DNA of 5,715 nt, taken from assembly GCA_905372875.1 (NCBI GenBank), contig CAJPQU010000127.1, positions 1-5,715 of the forward strand, read 5' to 3'. Below are positions 5,235 through 5,715 of this stretch, piece after piece. How positions within the stretch are numbered: the first letter of the stretch is position 1; every line of letters begins with the position of its first letter. Below the pieces are notes generated by a model that worked only from the letters and a program-made list of their open reading frames with translations, did no database searches and was not told the DNA's origin. Source of the stretch: an uncultured Schwartzia sp. GTDB lineage: Bacteria > Bacillota > Negativicutes > Selenomonadales > Selenomonadaceae. Both the position numbers and the translations under genes were made by a program.

Positions 5235-5715
5235 TCATGCTTTCAAATACCATCGGATCAGCGCCTGGGTGCCGCTGTCTTCCATGCCCCGGGCCGAGAG
5301 CTCGTCATAGAGTCGCTTGGCCAGCTTCAGGCCGGGGAGATCAAGGTGCATTTCTTCCGCTGACGCCAGCGCGATGCCCATATCCTTGATGAAATGCTTG
5401 ATGAAAAATCCCGGCGCATAATCACCACGGAGCATACGCGGTGCTAAATTAGACAGTGACCAAGAGCCCGCGGCCCCACCGGATATGGTTTCTACTACTT
5501 CAGCCGGATCGAGGCCCGCCCGCTTCGCGTAGGCGACGGCCTCGCACACCCCCATCATATTGGACGCGATGGCGATCTGGTTGGCCATTTTGGCGTACTG
5601 TCCGGAGCCGGCGGGACCAAAATAGCGGATGGTCCGTCCCAAAAGCTCAAAGATAGGCTTTACTGCGTCGAACGCCCCCCGATCCCCGCCGACCATGACG
5701 ACGAGAGAAGCGTTC
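5235..5715 (-). CDS. 3-hydroxyisobutyrate dehydrogenase-family oxidoreductase (5' part beyond window)
   Basis: C-terminal part (about 160 residues) of a beta-hydroxyacid dehydrogenase related to 3-hydroxyisobutyrate dehydrogenase and tartronate semialdehyde reductase (MmsB/GarR). The frame is open to the right edge with no start, so the N-terminal Rossmann NAD(P) domain is off-window; the methionine at 5696 lies inside the protein. The visible part has VGGD (codons from about 5693), the family motif GSGQYAKMANQ with the catalytic Lys encoded at 5589-5591, then GSWSLSNLAPRML, FFIKHFIKDM and GTQALI near the C-terminus. These match the all-helical C-terminal dimerisation and substrate-closing domain. 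It reduces or oxidises a small beta-hydroxy acid or semialdehyde; the substrate cannot be fixed from this half. It is convergent with the acetyltransferase gene and higher in G+C than it, so it looks like host backbone rather than part of the cassette. No terminator hairpin is visible in the 9-bp gap. Confidence 0.9.
   Translation of the reverse strand, partial: NASLVVMVGGDRGAFDAVKPIFELLGRTIRYFGPAGSGQYAKMANQIAIASNMMGVCEAVAYAKRAGLDPAEVVETISGGAAGSWSLSNLAPRMLRGDYAPGFFIKHFIKDMGIALASAEEMHLDLPGLKLAKRLYDELSARGMEDSGTQALIRWYLKA

Noticed and set aside
5226..5260. Similarity between TTTCATGCTTTCAAATACC near 5233 and TTTCATGTTTAAATCC near 2076, as a possible duplicated cassette border
   Set aside because: Matches are short and gapped, one copy lies inside the hxlR coding end and the other across the dehydrogenase stop codon; likely chance.
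1..5715. tRNA, rRNA, CRISPR array, insertion sequence or riboswitch
   Set aside because: No cloverleaf-like segments, regular spaced repeats, transposase motifs or long structured leaders were noticed; gene density leaves only gaps of 4 to 116 bp.

Overview
The window reads as chromosomal DNA of a fairly GC-rich bacterium. Strong AAGGAG-type ribosome binding sites and the gene families present suggest Bacillota, perhaps a Negativicutes-like lineage; this taxonomic guess is weak because no marker gene is present. There are eight protein-coding genes and no RNA gene, CRISPR array or insertion sequence that I can see.

Left block (1-1938, all minus strand): a DnaQ-like DEDDh exonuclease, a DUF523 (TudS-like) iron-sulfur protein and a dTDP-4-dehydrorhamnose reductase (rfbD, stop just beyond the left edge). 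They are packed with 4- and 15-bp gaps and are probably cotranscribed. Spot-checked lines of this block are about 60-73% G+C.

Central block (2046-5225): an HxlR-family regulator on the minus strand diverges from three plus-strand genes: an esterase-fold alpha/beta hydrolase, a free-standing amino-acid adenylation enzyme and a GNAT acetyltransferase. The 116-bp divergent gap holds a perfect 8-3-8 palindrome, an outer 7-bp inverted repeat and a near-consensus promoter (TTGAAA, 17 bp, TATAAT). The promoter fixes the hydrolase start downstream of the longest possible one. Spot-checked lines here are about 50-52% G+C, so the block looks like an accessory cassette. It is the most interesting part: a compact, regulated activation/acylation/hydrolysis set with no visible carrier protein or condensation domain. 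The specificity residues of the adenylation enzyme, aligned by eye, look like those for a basic amino acid (Lys/Orn-like).

Right edge (5235-5715, minus strand): the C-terminal part of a 3-hydroxyisobutyrate dehydrogenase-family oxidoreductase, convergent with the acetyltransferase after a 9-bp gap.

Inference: the HxlR protein probably controls itself and the three-gene operon through the palindrome. The operon would activate an amino acid (or similar carboxylate) as an adenylate, acetylate an amine, and hydrolyse an ester, thioester or amide product. The pathway product cannot be told from this window.
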